Counted from the first letter of the stretch, positions 1-15,975 are shown. The stretch is 64,000 bases of DNA from Viscum album (GCA_963277665.1 OY728152.1:1185764357-1185828356), one strand, 5' to 3'. The notes: a model not told the origin generated them from the letters alone. Made by a program: numbers and translations.

Positions 1-3000
1 TTATTGAATTATTTTTTATATAATTTATATAAGAATTTTGAGATGTTATGATGATTCTAAAATTTTTATATAGCATATAAAATCTTGTCTTCCATTTTGT
101 GGTAATATTATAATGTCATTCATGTGTACTGTAGACAAAAACCTCAAAAAATGATATGATTATTTCATGCTATACATAGATTTAATTAAGTATTGTATTA
201 ATAAAAAAATATATATATATTACATAACCATTATTTTATATTTATAATATATATGACTATGTTTTGTATATTTCAATTTGAAAAGAAAAATAAAAATCTG
301 TAACCATCCTTATATATGACCTACCTTGTATATAAATAATGTATTAAATTTCATACCACTAAATTTTATAGAATACAATAAATACATATATATTTAACAA
401 TTTATTTAAACCATGGTTTTTATTTTGAGATGATGGAACCATAATTAAATAAGGTTGACAAAAATTATAAAATATTATTACATAAATAATAATATAAAGT
501 CGTTATTACCCGAAACCTTACATTAACATAGAATAGTAAATAAATAGGTAATAAATGGTCAGAATAAAATAATATATGTTATTATATATAGGAATGTTGT
601 TATTTAAATTAAGTATTATGAAATTAATTTTTTTTATAAATGATGTTTCATTTAGTAAAATGGATGTTTGGACATATGGTAAGTTATTTTTGTCTCAATA
701 TTCCTTCTATGAGACGTATATTAAATTATGAAAAAAATATTATTTCACATTGTTTATAGAGAATCCATTGAAATTTAATATAAATAATGTATTCATCCTC
801 ATGATATTTTATGTTTCATTTATGTTATTCTTTCACGGATCTCGTTATTCAATGATTTTAATGAATTAAGTAGTTCATTTTTACAATCCCATCTTTTATC
901 AGGATTCGTTAGGGTTATGTTTCAATGATAAAATATTATGATATAACTATCAATAATTAAGAGTAATTTTATTATAATTTGGTTATTATTTATATATTCA
1001 ATTAATTGAACTATTTCTCTATTTCCTAGTACATAATAAAATAATGAAAACATGTTTAGATAAATTTTGAAATATTTCTATCTTCTGTTGAAAATTTGTT
1101 TTCATTCAAACACAAGTTTTCTTAAGCCAATAAAAATATATCATTGAAATCTTATGCTTTTAAAAATTAATTTCATCATAGGCTTTATATTAAATTTTTT
1201 TAAATTAATCACCATGTAATATTTATAAAAAACCATTTTTGGATTTTTCTGATAATGTGAATGGAATATAAGTTTTAATGTGTATGTAATGAAAAGTATT
1301 TTCTATCATCATGATAACTTAATTATTTTAATCTTCAATTGTAAGTATTCTATTTTATACTTAAATGTAAACATTACAAAGTATTTTTTATTTTTTAAAA
1401 ATTGTTTTTTTCAATGTAGAATGCTTATTTTCATCAAGAAATGTTTTAATTGATCTTTTAAAATTATTGTAATTCTGTAATGAGATATGGTTGTGTTACA
1501 TAATACTTTACTAGGAAATTATCCAAGGATTAAATTCTCATTATTTATCTGAATGGTATATTTTATGATCTAATGAATAATTTGAACCCCATTTATCTTT
1601 AATGGGATATAACATGAGAAACCCCATGTGAAATATTATCCTTTTAACTAGTTATGCTATGATGTAATGATTATGGAACACATTTCATTTCTATAGGTCA
1701 TGATTTGTTAAAAAAAAATTAGACCTAAATAATTTCTTAGGATATGATATGATTAATGTTTATGGTCTACTAACACACATAATTATGTAATTCATTATGA
1801 GGATGGTGTGAACTATATATGCCTCCAACGATTTGGGTAAATATTTATATCTTATTATATAAATAAGACTATATGAGAGGGTGAACTGAGTTCAATATGA
1901 TCGGGATATAATTGGTATTGAACATAGATCATTAATGAATTGTTGGAACTATGCTTGAATCACGTTGAGTAAAGGAATTTTCCATTATATTGTTCTTGGT
2001 AATGATGCTTTATAAAATTGGAATTCTTTTTTAGGGTTATCTGGTCCAAAAAAATTATGATACTTATTCATGTGTTATTCCATCAGGTCTTAGGTTCATT
2101 AAATCAATTATGATTCATTTCTTCAAAAATTTCAATCATTATTCCCTGAATAAACCTTAATAACTTTTATATAAATGTATTGGGTTTGAAATGTTATTAT
2201 ATTGTTCACAAATCCTTATATATATTTTATTCTTACATATCTCTCATGTTACCGATATTGAGTATCTATGCTCACTCCTCCTTAGGTTTCCTTTCCCCAA
2301 GTTATTAATATATGAATAATGTATCGTAAATATAATAATGGTTCTAGTTTTGATGTGTTTAGGGGGTATGAAGTATCTCACATATGTACCATTGTTTATG
2401 TTTTCATGTTTCTTGAGGAACAAAACTATTAGGGTCCTTAAGCATTTGATTGAGTTATATAATAAATATTCATTATATATAACCTAATATCTATGTGTGT
2501 CATCTATAGGACTCTATGGGGCATACTTCTATGATTTGGGAAATAGAGGAAGGTAAACCGATGGTATTATTGACCTTTTTATATAATCTAATTAATTGGA
2601 TCTATACTACACTGATTAGAAATTCCTCTATTATTTTAGTAGTACATGAAAACTTCTATGAATATTTATTTTATGAATAAATTATAGTAGAGATTCACAG
2701 AACCATATGTGTGTAATAGAAATGTAACATTAGTTTTAATATAATGAATCACATGTCTAGGTACAACATATTAGATATAAAGTACTAAAGAATTGGAAAA
2801 ATAAATTATTACATTCAAATTTTATATAACCTATAATACATGTGGAAATATGAGTTCTAAAATGAATATAATTACAGAATATCCAAATTTATTTAAAATT
2901 TGATATGAAACCAAATTTATGGGATGAAATTATTTATGGGGGACAATTTAATAACCATAATCGTACTACATTAGTCAAAAACCATCTCCTGGTTTATCAC

Positions 3001-6000
3001 ACAATGTAAACTATATGGAACCTTTATTTATAAGTATATTTAACATTTCAATTCTATAATATTTGAAATTTAATTTAAAAAAATAATAAAAATATAATTA
3101 ATCATAATGATATTATCTTATGTTTAAATTTGAAGTTTTTCCATAAATACTGACTTTTTAGTGAATAGTGAAAATTACATTTTTATTAAAAACAAAAAAA
3201 TTAACATCTATAGGATGAAAAGCCTTTTAAAAACAAATAAAACTCTTATAATAAAAAATTATATTTTTTTAAATTGACATTATTTATTTTAAGATAATTT
3301 CAAAATCATTACAGTTAATATCCACGTTAATGGTAAAAAAATGTTTTCTAAAAGTTTTCTTTAAAAAATATTAATGTTATTATTGAACACAAAAAATCAG
3401 TAATTTGTGAATAATAATTTTAACATACTATTTACACAAATATATAAATATATTTTTGGGAAATAATTTATTATTTAATACTAAATATTACTAGGATCAC
3501 ATAACATGGAAAATGTCAATTTTTATTAGAAAACATATTTTTTATATATAATATTTTTTAATTAAGTATATGTTATTATAATATTCATAAATACCACATG
3601 ATTATTTATACCATAATTTTTAGTTGTTGAAAAATATATTTTTTGGATTGGTATCCTTAAATTTATAATAAAATATAAAATAAATATTTGAAAACTTATA
3701 TCTAATGAAAAAATAAAAATGGGAAAATATAAAAGTATAATAATAAATTTGTCAAAACATTATAAATATAGGATTTTCAATTTTTGGTTGAGTATTTTTC
3801 TATGCAATTAAATCACAAACTCTGTTATTTGGATCATTTGGAGTCCTTTTCCATTTAAATGTGAATGATATTATTTAAAACTATAAAGTCTTCATAAAAG
3901 ATAAATTTTATCACATGAAAACAAAAATAACTTCCTCACCACTATAACGCCAATATCGAATAAAATTTCATCATATGAAATCAATAATTTTTATCCTTTA
4001 AATATATCCATCATTAGTAGGCCACATGAATCCAATATTTGCTCTTTAGGAATTGATTTCAAAGGATAGTTCTATGTGAAAACTCTTGATCCACAATTAC
4101 GCCATCCCATCCTCTTTGTCCATTCTTCTGAATATTATTCATTGAAACATGTTATATATATATTTATATAATTAAATCCTGGGATTTATTATATATATTG
4201 TTTATTATATGAATATACCATACTTTATTTTTTTTCCTCTCAAACAATAAAAATTATACAAAAGTGTTTTTTTTTTGGGTGTGGGCAGACTACCACCTCC
4301 CAGAATTGTAGTCTTATGATTTTTCAAACAAACGATCATTATTTCTTTTAATGATAGTGGTGATGAAAACATATGATATACATAATATATCTATGCTTAT
4401 GATATTTTAAATTATTACTTTCATTTTTTCAAATCATTCTTTGACACAAAAACATCAACTATGTGTTGTGTGGAGTACCACCTCATTAATGTAAGGTATA
4501 AAGATTTCAACAGAGATCATTTATAGATTATTAATCCATACATAAATTAGAATCAAAAACATAAAATTTAATATATAATATAATTTTTATCTTTCAAAAA
4601 TGTATTTCTATAAAAATGAACAACTTTGTTGTAATAATAATCCTATTATCATAGTATGTTCATATTTTGGTCGGTTGACAACGTACATAAATTATTTTAG
4701 ATAAAAATATCATCGTTTAATACATAAAAATAAATAATAACTAAATTAAATATTATTAATATTATATAAAATTCTGCATTGTTCTAGAATGGTTATATAT
4801 TTTGTATTTAACTTATTATGGAAATATTATCTTTGATCGCAAACATTAATGAAATAAGATCACACTGATTCCAATTTCCTAGAATATAACTATAAAATAA
4901 ATATAATTAGATAGTGTATGTATAAATAAAACAATTTTCTATATTCTAGAAACATAATTTATATGTTAACATTAAAATCATATAGAAAAATAAAAAATAA
5001 ATCATATTTTATGAATCTACTATAAACTATTATACTTTAAGTTCCCATTTTGGATAATTGGAAAGTGAATATGAAATCATATAGAGGAGGAATATATGAG
5101 AGGTATATAATTGTAAATTTATATAACTAATTTTCATTAATTAGTGGTAGAGTTATATTTTTTATGATACATGATGTTAATATACATGGGTGGATGTTAG
5201 GAAAAAATGTTTGTGGTATTCATCTAAATGTCCTCTATTTTGTAAATGTTTTCATTATGAACCTAATTTTATTTACATTATGAATATAAAATAATTTTTT
5301 GATTTTATATCACACAAATTATGATACTATATTTATTGTCTTCTATTTAATTCTCTATCATTCTATATGATCTGATTAACATAATACTCTACAAGCAGGG
5401 ATTTCCATATACGTTTTCATTTACTATTACTCATGATATATTGATCAGTAATTATTTTTGTTATGGTGAATAAATTATAGTGGAAGAATTTTTACAATTC
5501 CAATAATCCATTTCATGTGAATTTTACATTATATATTATCTTCCATCCTCATACTATATCATTCCATCAGTTAATAAAATATTAGCACACAATATTTTCG
5601 ATTGTGAGACAAAATATCCAAATATTTGTCTAGGTAAAATTATGACTTAATTTATAGAGTATACATAACTATTTCATACTGCAATGTTTGTGTTGTTTAA
5701 AACATAGAATCATGTAGTGGTTGTCACCCAAAAAGTTTTTTTTGAAAATTGACTCAATTATCACAATAATGAATGATGTGTGTGAATAAGACATCACTCA
5801 TGGGTATAAATCATAGGGAATATGATTTGGAATGTCCAAACACATACCATAATGGCTGATTTTTCCTACCAATTCCTTTTTCTCCAACTGATTAAACCTT
5901 TGGAACCCATTCACTAAATTAAATGAATATCCGGACACATTGAATGTACCCTTTCCAATATATATCATTGATAATTGTAGTTATTGTCACATTTATTATA

Positions 6001-9000
6001 TACCATGAACATGTTGTTTATTTTGGTATATTCACCTATGAATCATCATTATTCCATTGATTGGATAAGTAGTTGTTTTCAATATTATTTATAATATATA
6101 TATACTTGTTTTTATTTTGATAGTGGATCCATAGTGAATAATATCAAATATTTGTTTAAATACTATACGGAATGATTTGTATTAAGTCAAGTGACTTGTG
6201 GGGCCATGAATTATTTATATCATCAATTCATCAAAAGTGGTGATGAACCATAATATATTTGGTTCTAATACTTATATATCACCATGTCAATATAGTGTCT
6301 TGGAATGAGGCCTTGATAATATTTTCTAAATATGGAATTATTAATTATATCATTGTTATATCAATGATTATTTTTATACATGTTATACTTATTTTTTATC
6401 AATATAACATTCTCATTGTTTTATACGATTTTTTCTTTCTGTTGTTAATTTATCCATGCTATATCACTTTTTGTATGGTTATGTTATGGTACATTCCATT
6501 ACATGTTAACCATTACTAAGAATATGATAATATCCTTATGTAATTTTTCTCTCATATATTTCTCTATAAATAGTATGTGTATTTAATAGGGAAATGATGG
6601 GGTGGATAATTATGATCCCAGAATGTGTTCATGTTCTGTCTTTTGTTTTCAACTGTATTTATTATATGTATCTAGTATTTTAAGACTACTATGCTGGTAG
6701 ATCCTTGGGGAACTCATGTATTATTTACAAAAAATTTAATTTAAATATCAACTTTTTAAGATTAGATTATCAATAGTTATAGTCTAAACTAAATCATACA
6801 TGGTCTATAGTTTCTAAAATATCTCATATGTGGAAAAATTATCTATTAGACACTAATGAATATAAAAATTATTTTCCAATTAATGGGGACTTCTCAATAT
6901 TAGAATATTTCTTTTGTGTGTCATTGATAATGTCTTATTTATTTATAAAAAATTTACTCGGTGATCATTGCAGTTTCAATTCTGATGTATTACTATCCAC
7001 TTGGGAAGAATGTAAAATTTACTCCAACATAGGTGGGTACATTTGAGATTACAAGGAGGATATAGAAGTTGGACTATCAGTTATCATTTTCATTATAGTT
7101 GACTTATATCAATGAAATAATATATTTTTCGTATATTTATATGTATCATCCAGACCTATCACATGTTCCAAAAATGGAAGGGATCCAAACAGAACTATAA
7201 ATTTCAGTTGTAAAATGGCCAATTTTTTTAATTCTCCAACGTTAATTTCTGGAGATAAATTTATTTATTTCATCCAATTTTGTGGCATAATGAAATAGAT
7301 ACTTTGAGTCATGCAAAATGTAATAAAATTTTAGGGATTTGAGGCCTCTTATTTTCAGTAATAAATATTATTAATCATGACATTATTATGGTATAATGTG
7401 TTTTGATGTGTAAAAATGTCACATGAAATTTTCATGGTTATATTTCTATAATATTTTTTAAAATTATTTATTTTTAAACATTATCATATTTTTTAGGGTA
7501 ATATTTTGGAATATTTGTGGTATTCTAAGGCTATGTAGGGATGGAACATTGTTATAAAAAATGATGAAAGATTATAGATGAACTATGTGGATTATATGGG
7601 TTTGTTATAGTGTAATTTGTCATGGTCGATGCACGGTGATACAATTTATGAAACAAAACCATGTGACTTCAGTTTTCTAATGAATCTATTGTATAGTTTC
7701 TAAAACCCTATCAATAAAAATGAAATATAAATAAATTAATCAAAAAATTTATTTTATAAAATCAATATATCTCTTTTTGACCACATTTATTTTCTTACAA
7801 CCCCAACACTCTACCCTAAGGATTCATCGAGTATATTTTGGACATCCAAACCCTTCTGGGGAGAAACACTAGTGTATCATGAAAAATAGGATCATTGAAA
7901 CTCGTTATAAGATAAAATTACTTAATTTTCGTCATCGTTTTTCTATAAAATCTTTCCATATTTAAGGGATTCAAGTATTTATGATGTAATGACCAGGTAT
8001 ATGATATTATAGAATTTAGGTATTATTATTATTTATTCTAGTTCTAGGAATTTTTTTCTTATACACGTGCACTATTTCTCTTTATAATACAGGTCAAATT
8101 AAAATACTCGTAATTCTATGTGTTTATGGTAGGTAGTTTCATAAAAATGATTTTTATGAACATTTCATGATTACCCATTATAAATTAAAATCTGTTTTGT
8201 TTTAATGTACGACATATATATTATAGAAATGTCAATTTTTTATGAGTTTTATGGAAATGTTTTAATTTTTTTCATTTTTGATGAAATATGATTTCCAGTA
8301 ATGTTTTTTGGTGAAAAATTGTTATATGATTATTTTTTGTTGATATTCCAGTAAATGATTAGAAATTTTAAAATATAAGCCTCCTAGTGTGGGAAATGGA
8401 ACATTTGAACATGTAGTACATTAATGGTAGATATTTTAAAATAATATTGTTGTAATGGTTTGGTTCTATATATCATGAATATATTCTAATATATAATAAA
8501 ATAATTGATATGATATGGGTTAAACCTATTAAGGGTTTATCTCATACAAATGCCCCTATTATATATATTTGGGCTCAATTATAGATTTTATCATGGTTAT
8601 TTTATGATCAATTGTATCCCAAACCAAATCAACCATATGAATAGTTTCAATTGTGCACTTTTTGGATTCTTGGATTATAAATTCAATTAGAAATGGTTTA
8701 TTTGTAAATACATTGTGTATGGTTTGTCTATAAACTACCTATAAAATAGATTTGGTTATTTTTATTTCAATGGATTATTTAATATAGTAAAAAACATTAT
8801 TTTATTCCTTTAATTTTTATTATGGGAATACTTAATGAAAAAGTATAATGATGAAACATTTCGATGGATCCCTCTATGTCTATCTTTATCACAACCTATA
8901 TATATCGCTAGGTGTTTCTATATCATGTTAAATATAAAAACATAAAAGGTTAGGAAACTCATAGAGATTCTAGGTATATTTTTTATTCTAGTGTTGGTGT

Positions 9001-12000
9001 TCAGTGATAGCATTGTTGGATTTTTTCCAACATATCATACAGAGATAAGATGCATGTTATATTATATAACATAGATTATCTATATAGGATTGGTGCCTAT
9101 ATCCCCATTACACTCTTCCTTACAATTTATAACTTTAAATTGAAATGATTTCATTTTCATATATTTGTTATCTATGGATTTTACTTTTAATCAAGGGAAT
9201 ATTAATTTTGTAATTCATTTCTTGTTTCACTGTGATTTATCCCAACCCATGTAGATTATGAATTCCCTCAATGTCTTTCCAGGGGCGGAATTGGTTGTTT
9301 GGTTCACGAATAATCCTAGTTGCATTAACAAAATCAATATTTACTACTGAATTTTTTTTATAAAGGTAATATTTCATTATACGTATAGAAACAAATTATG
9401 ACACTTTTTTATTTTATATATTGATTCTCAGATTATAGGAAAATTTTAATTTAATTAACCAAATATACAATAAATATTGTGAAAAATAATATTTTTATAA
9501 TGAAAGTTTTTTATAAAAAGAAAATTATTGAAATTATCAACTGTTGGACACACCCAATAGTATCAATTATTCATTCTATATTTTCTATTAATATAGTACT
9601 CTTTTATATCATTAAATACTCGATAATTTCACTTTTTAGGATTATTTTCATAATTCAACATTATAAATATCTTGAAATATATAATTTATATTTATATATT
9701 GGAATAATATATTAAAATGATTTTTATCTAAAAATATTTGATGGATTGTAATTCATCCAAATCAAACCGAATTCATTATTTTTAAATTTATTTTACTTGA
9801 ATTATTTCTTACATGTACATGTTTTACAAAAAACCATTAAATGATTATGAAAATAATATTATTATTTAAAATAAAATATAAATTATTCAAGTATAATTAA
9901 AACTGTTGAAAATATAGTATAGCCTGATTAATAAGATGATAATAATATTAGGATTACTATTTTGTAAATTCGTAATCCTTGCAGTCATTATGTAATAATA
10001 TCATTATGAAATATGATATATAATTAAAATGTTCATAATTACAAAAAAAAATCATTTTTTAGTAATCTTATACATCCTTTATATTCATAAAATCATTATC
10101 CATCATTAAATTGATTAAAAAATATCAAATTTCTGATTGCCTAATGAGACATAAGAACTTCATTAACACAAATAAATGTATTTTATTATTCATGAAATAA
10201 ATTTTAATTTACATTATTAGATTAATTTGTATATGGTATTTTAATATATCATCATGTAAGATATTTGGAATTGATTTAAAAAAATTTACATAATAATTAT
10301 CTCATGATAAATTCATAAAAGATAAAGTATATGTAAAATCATAATTTTTAAAATATTAACTAAAAATCATATTGACCGAAAAAATCTATAAACCCCAAAA
10401 GGTAAATTAACCAAGTATATGTAAGAAATATTCTTCTTTTCAAATTGAAATTATGATATTTATAATTTTATATATTAAATAAAGCTATATTGTACTCAGA
10501 TAACCAATTTATTTAGAATAAAAACAATTCATTTCTAAAATAATAAAGGATATTTATGTTTCATGATTTAATGAAAATATTGATAATATTTTCATACTTA
10601 TGAATATCACCGTAAAATCACACATGTAACATAAATATTCATACATAAAATATCATATATTTCAATATTTCATTATGATGATTATAATAATAAATCAGTT
10701 TTATAAAATATATAAAACCATTAAATAAAACATGTTTTTTATCAAAAATGAAATGTCGAAACTATAAATGTATATTAAATATATTATAAAATAAAATTAT
10801 ATGATTTGAGTCATTATATAATCATATATTCATCTTTAATTTAATTATTTCAAGAAACATTCATGAATTTTTTTAATCCCTTGAATGGAAATATCAATAA
10901 AACTACATGGCTCAACAAATTTTACCCGTTTAAGAAATTGTGCTCTCAATAGAATCAAGAATTAAATATAAAAAATAATCTGACATTTCTATTTCTAAAT
11001 AATATAAATTATTATTTTTTGGAATTTTATTTACTTTTATCAAACTAATGTATTAATGAAAACAAAAAATTATAAAATGTAGAAATGTGTTGTGCATGAT
11101 TAAAAAATATATATAAAAGGAAATAAAGGTTATATAGTATACTCAGACACATTAAAGGAAAAAAATTCATGAATGAAATATAATATTTTTCTTTGATTAT
11201 AAATTATGTGAGATTTTAGTTGATAGATCTTCACAAATAATAATATAAAAAATTATTATGATAGAACATGTATATAGGGAATAAATATAACAAAAAATAT
11301 TATAGGAAGATTTGTTCAAAAAATTCATTATCTTTTAAAATAGATAATTAGAAAATAGAATGGAACACGTAAAGATATACTCATTCCCAAAGATAAAAAT
11401 GAATAATATAATTTTAGATAGATAATGGCTAGATATTTATATCAAATATTAAGATTGTAAAATATGACTAATAATGAATAACTGAAAATATATTTAGTTA
11501 TAATAACATATAGGACAGTGGTATTTTATGAAGAAATATAAAATTAACGATATAATGTGAAATTGAATTTAAAGAAATTGAATCTCATGTAAAATATTAT
11601 TTTTTATATTTATAGAGTAGTATATACCCAATGTAAAATAGAATTCGTTATGATAAGAAACATGCTATGAATATTGATAATTGTGTGAATGAATCCTTTG
11701 TGAAAATCATAATTTATATTTTATGATTCATTTGAAAAGTATGTAATGATATATAAATTTCAATTCATATTAATGTTATATGAAAAAAAAATTATAATAC
11801 AATTAATCGATTTAATAAAAATACATTCAATATCTTATTCAGTGATGATAGTATATAACCCAACAACTGAATATTGTATTAATACAACCGTTCTAAATAT
11901 AGTTTTGTGTATCATAAATCCATGATAATGTAAAAAATTAATCATTTCATTATAAACATGCATAAAATATTATGATATTCATTTAATGAATCTTTATTTT

Positions 12001-15000
12001 GGATAATAAGTTAATAATATAAAATAAACTAAAAATGACTTTAAATAATGGAGACATCGAAAGGAGATCCTAAAAATCATGAAACCCATTATCATATGTT
12101 TTCCAAAAAATATAGTCTGTTGTAAATTATATTGAGTTTGGATGATTAGGTTCATAATTAACAAACATTAAAATAAAAATAAATCAATTTAAAAATTTCC
12201 ATAATGTCTTCCTAACTACCTAGTGGATTTTAAAACGTCATATCTTATCATAAGTAATATATAGTCAATGTTATGAGATAAAAAATCATAGTACGAGAAT
12301 AAGCATTGGAATGATGCATATATTTTGAGTCAGAAGATATAAAATGATGTTATAAAATAAATAGTTCATTAAAAAGGAATAATATAAATTATATCATGGA
12401 ATCATACTATCATGGAAACTTAAGAATGTTGCCACAACATATAACATGGAATAAACATGAGTCAAGGATAATGGCTAGGACCATATCACACCGTTGATGA
12501 AGTCCCATAATTGATTAGATCTACATCATAATCTAATACATAATGTCTCATGAAGGAAATAATTTTGAATTTATTTGGCGCCCAATATGGATTCACCCAT
12601 CATAACATATTCATTCATATGTCTGAATCAATATTATACAACATATAGAATATAGATAAGGATTATCCATGGTTTGAAATGGGTATCACAATCATTTCAT
12701 AAGGAATAAAAATGTAGTATAATAATTTAATCAATGAAAAATGGGATTTAAATAATTTGTGGACATTAATAAATGAAAATTAATATTATATTATAAATAA
12801 TAATATCTAAATAATGTAAAACCATAAAAATTAGTGGTTCGATAACATTATAAATATACCACTTATGGGTGGTTTTAGGGAAAATATAAAAGGGTATTTA
12901 AAGAGGATATATAGATAATTCCTTGCATAATTGATAAAATATAATTTTTTAACATTTTATTACAAAATTTGTTATTTTATAAAAATATTTGGGTATTAAA
13001 ATATTTTATGGAATTTACATGAATATTGGTATAAAATGAAATAGTTCTCGTAAATCTTGATTATTAATCTGGATGAATTGAGATGTGGTCCTTTCAAAAT
13101 ATTTATTTCCCCATCCATTATGGTTGAATTCATATAGATAAATATATATTGAATAGATAAATATAATTTTTAATAATAATGGATAAATAATTTTGGATAA
13201 ATAGTGAGAAAAAATAACCCAGAGGAAAATATTTATATTAGGACATACCCTATTCCTTATATATGAATCTGTAATGCACTTTTACTCATTGAACTGAGTA
13301 TGGAAATTTTATTCATTATTTGAATAATTAAAAAAAATTATACTCATATATTTTATTAGTTTTATTTTTAATATGTTCATTTATGGAAATTTTTATGAGT
13401 TATATAGTTCAAATTCGTTATTCCAAAAGTGATTATTTTCATGGTTCGATAGTCAATTTACTTGTTTTTAATTATAAAAAAACATCTATAATGGGAACAA
13501 TTATCCAAAATATGAATTATATGGTATTATATAACATTATTATTTTTAATTTTTATAATATTTTAATTTTTATTATTTTGTTATGAGGATGATTGATTTG
13601 ATAAAATTTAAGTGAAAAAAGATTAGTTTATTATAGCGATTTTTCGGACCACAATAAATATTCATGTTTTATAAAATATAAGGTAAATATATCGGTTTTA
13701 AAAGTATAAATAATTTATATTTTTCTTATTAAAATTTAATCTAACTGTAACCATACTTTTATGCCCATCCATGATGGCGGTAATTAAAAATGAAAACTCA
13801 TTATCCTTAGAGAGGATTAATCACTATAATTTGGAATATGGTATTCATTCATTGAAATAGACGATATTAGAGAATGTATGGATAAGTTATATCCATCATC
13901 AAATATAAATAAAATTATATAAATTTTCAACTTTTATTATTCGATTATGTATGAATGATTTTAGTAAAAGGTAGAAGAAGAAGAAAAATTAAGGGTTATG
14001 GTTTAAGAATGATACCTCTAGAATATCTTCCCTTTGAATATCCCTAATGCTAAAAGGTACTATTTTTTGGTGTAAAAATAACCTATATAATTTTTCTATG
14101 GAATTGTGTAATATTATTGTTTATAAGATTTTCGATCTATAAGTATCAATTATGGGATATTCAGTGAATAAATGGGTTCCATTTCATAATTCAACTGAGG
14201 GATGCATTATGTATTTCTCAAAATATTAAAATATATAATGAATATTATAGAGAATAAATATTCCAAATATCCATGCAATTAAAACGGTATAAAATTGTAT
14301 AAAATATATTATCCCTTGGGATCTTGTTAACGATTTTTATTAATTTGAAATACTATAATAGAATATTTTATTCATGAAGTGTCAATATTGAATAAGTTGA
14401 TATTATTCATTTGAATGAGATTAAAAAAATCATAAAGTATTAAAATTTAAAAAATATAATTTATCATTTCGTTGACATGTATTTTTAATCAATATATACT
14501 ACTGTATTCTTGATTATAAAAATTATTTATTATTTGTATATTTATGATATCATTAATTTTTATTTTCCAATAATTTAATAATAATTTCATCCTAATTCAT
14601 AAGAAAATATGGTATCAATTTATTCACATAAATTCTAAAATAAATTACGATGAAAAACATTAATACTTACTCTTCCCAAATACTATTTATAGTTGAACAT
14701 ATATCATATAATACTGCATATTAAAAATATTATTCTTATTAAAAGCCATAGCATGACAGGTTTGACATTCATTTCACGAAAATACTCTAAGAGGCATATT
14801 TTCAACTATGTGGATCCGTAAGATCCTAAATTTGAGCCGAGGAAGATTATGTTAGCCAGATACTACTTCAATAAGATTTATTGAAAATTTCCTTTCATTT
14901 AAATTTTTTTTATAATTGTAATTGTTATCATTTTATTGATTTTTCTTCATCTTGCACATGCATCGCATAAGTATTACAAAATCTCTAAAGGTAATTATTT

Positions 15001-15469
15001 AATAAAAAGAATTAGAAAATACGTATCAAAAAAAAAATAAAGATCATTAAAATCATTTAGTTTCTTAAATTGTGTATATTTATTCATATCATAGTCGAAC
15101 AAAATTATTTAATTTGAAAATTTAACTTTTCTAGCATTTCACAAGTTTCTATATGATTAATGTTATATATGTAAAAAATTGAAAACTATTAGTCCAAATA
15201 ACAATTTATAAATTATATATCAAAATACATTAATGATAAAACTTTTTATCTCAACATTAATATCAATAAGGAACTGATTTTTATATTCTCAATAATGTGC
15301 AGCCGCTTCATCATCACTGGAACTATTTTTATATTTATAGTGAGATAATTCAAAATATTTATGTTCAGAATGAGGTTTGTATGATATTTTTATTATATTA
15401 TCATAGATGAGTATATATATATATATGTTTAATAAATTTTAATATCATCTTAGTTTTTTTGAATATAGC
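1..15469. other. AT-rich gene-free desert, probably decayed repeats
   Basis: This stretch is very rich in A and T and is broken by stops in all frames. The longest open stretches (86 codons at 6259-6519, 72 at 6828-7046, 78 at 9479-9715, 67 at 13383-13586) are made of Ile, Tyr, Phe, Asn and Leu, as expected of random AT-rich DNA, and I see no domain in them. Base composition resembles that of the decayed element G3 at 45-46.5 and 56.6-62.2 kb, so the desert is probably also old retrotransposon DNA. Only about 1680-2330 could be matched by eye to an LTR. I searched for RT, integrase and gag motifs on both strands here and found none I trust. A slightly less AT-rich patch at 14790-14870 is unexplained. 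Confidence 0.6.
1680..2330 (+). repeat. Decayed LTR fragment related to the G2 LTR
   Basis: The segment near 1750-1840 aligns by eye with part of the G2 LTR near 26920-27025. Shared landmarks in the same order are a GATTA-TGTTTAT stretch, ACACAC, GGTGTGA followed by CT and TAT, then CTCCAACGATTTGGGTAAAT against CTCCAATGCATTGGGTAAAT (17 of 20 identical). Further right, 2260-2300 has a CTCACTCC and AGGTTTCC stretch that may match the LTR tail near 27318-27350. This suggests a plus-strand LTR of the same family, older than G2. The edges are not visible, and no gag or pol was found to its right, so it may be a solo LTR or a fragment. Confidence 0.45.
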
Positions 15470-15864
15470 TTTAATGACTTGGAAATGTCTTTGGAAATTT
15501 GTTTTCTTAAATAAAATTAAATTTCACGAGTCCGCGAAAATTGAATGTGCATGATTTCGAGGGCCAGTGTGCTCGGAATCTATTTCTGAAGTTTTGTTCT
15601 GGTACATTCAGTAAACATACGAGAGGTTTTTTATATGTTTTCAACCTGTGCTCAAAATTTAAATTTGAGGGCCCCGTTGAACTCACTACTTCTGTATTCG
15701 CTTAAGGAGGCTTTAACATCGACGTCCGTGGGTCACGAATAAAAGTTAGTTTTTGTTTTTTCGTATAAAATAATAAAATAAAGTGAGCTTCACTTTATTT
15801 TTATTTGAGACGCCATGCGGGTGTTTGGAGGTTGGTCACACTAGATCTATAACCTCTTTGTGGA

Positions 15865-15975
15865 GGTTGGACGTGGGGACCACCTGGCCATCACCTCCCA
15901 TGGGAGGTTATAGTGGTGGGGACCACCACACCTCAACCTCCCACGTGGGGTCAATGCAGTGGGGACCACCCGAGA
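15865..15975 (+). repeat. 43-bp repeat with GTGGGGACCACC in G1 5' LTR
   Basis: GTGGGGACCACC, an almost palindromic 12-mer, occurs at 15873, 15916 and 15959, exactly 43 bases apart each time. Short CCTCCCA or TGGGAGG stretches lie between. The 3' LTR carries the same block at 24061, 24103 and 24146, with small changes, and a further partial copy near 24194. This is a short tandem repeat inside the LTR; a regulatory role is possible but not shown. Confidence 0.7.

Noticed and set aside
6259..7046. Two open frames of 86 and 72 codons in the AT desert, the first hydrophobic like a membrane protein
   Set aside because: Hydrophobic peptides are expected from AT-rich DNA. There is no neighbour, motif or codon pattern to support a gene.
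15412..15427. (TA)n microsatellite, with others at 58158-58170 and 60283-60300
   Set aside because: Ordinary simple repeats in AT-rich DNA; useful only as a length difference between the duplication units.
1..15469. Organelle DNA insertion as a cause of the AT-rich region
   Set aside because: No chloroplast or mitochondrial gene, rRNA or tRNA was recognised, and the composition matches decayed G3.
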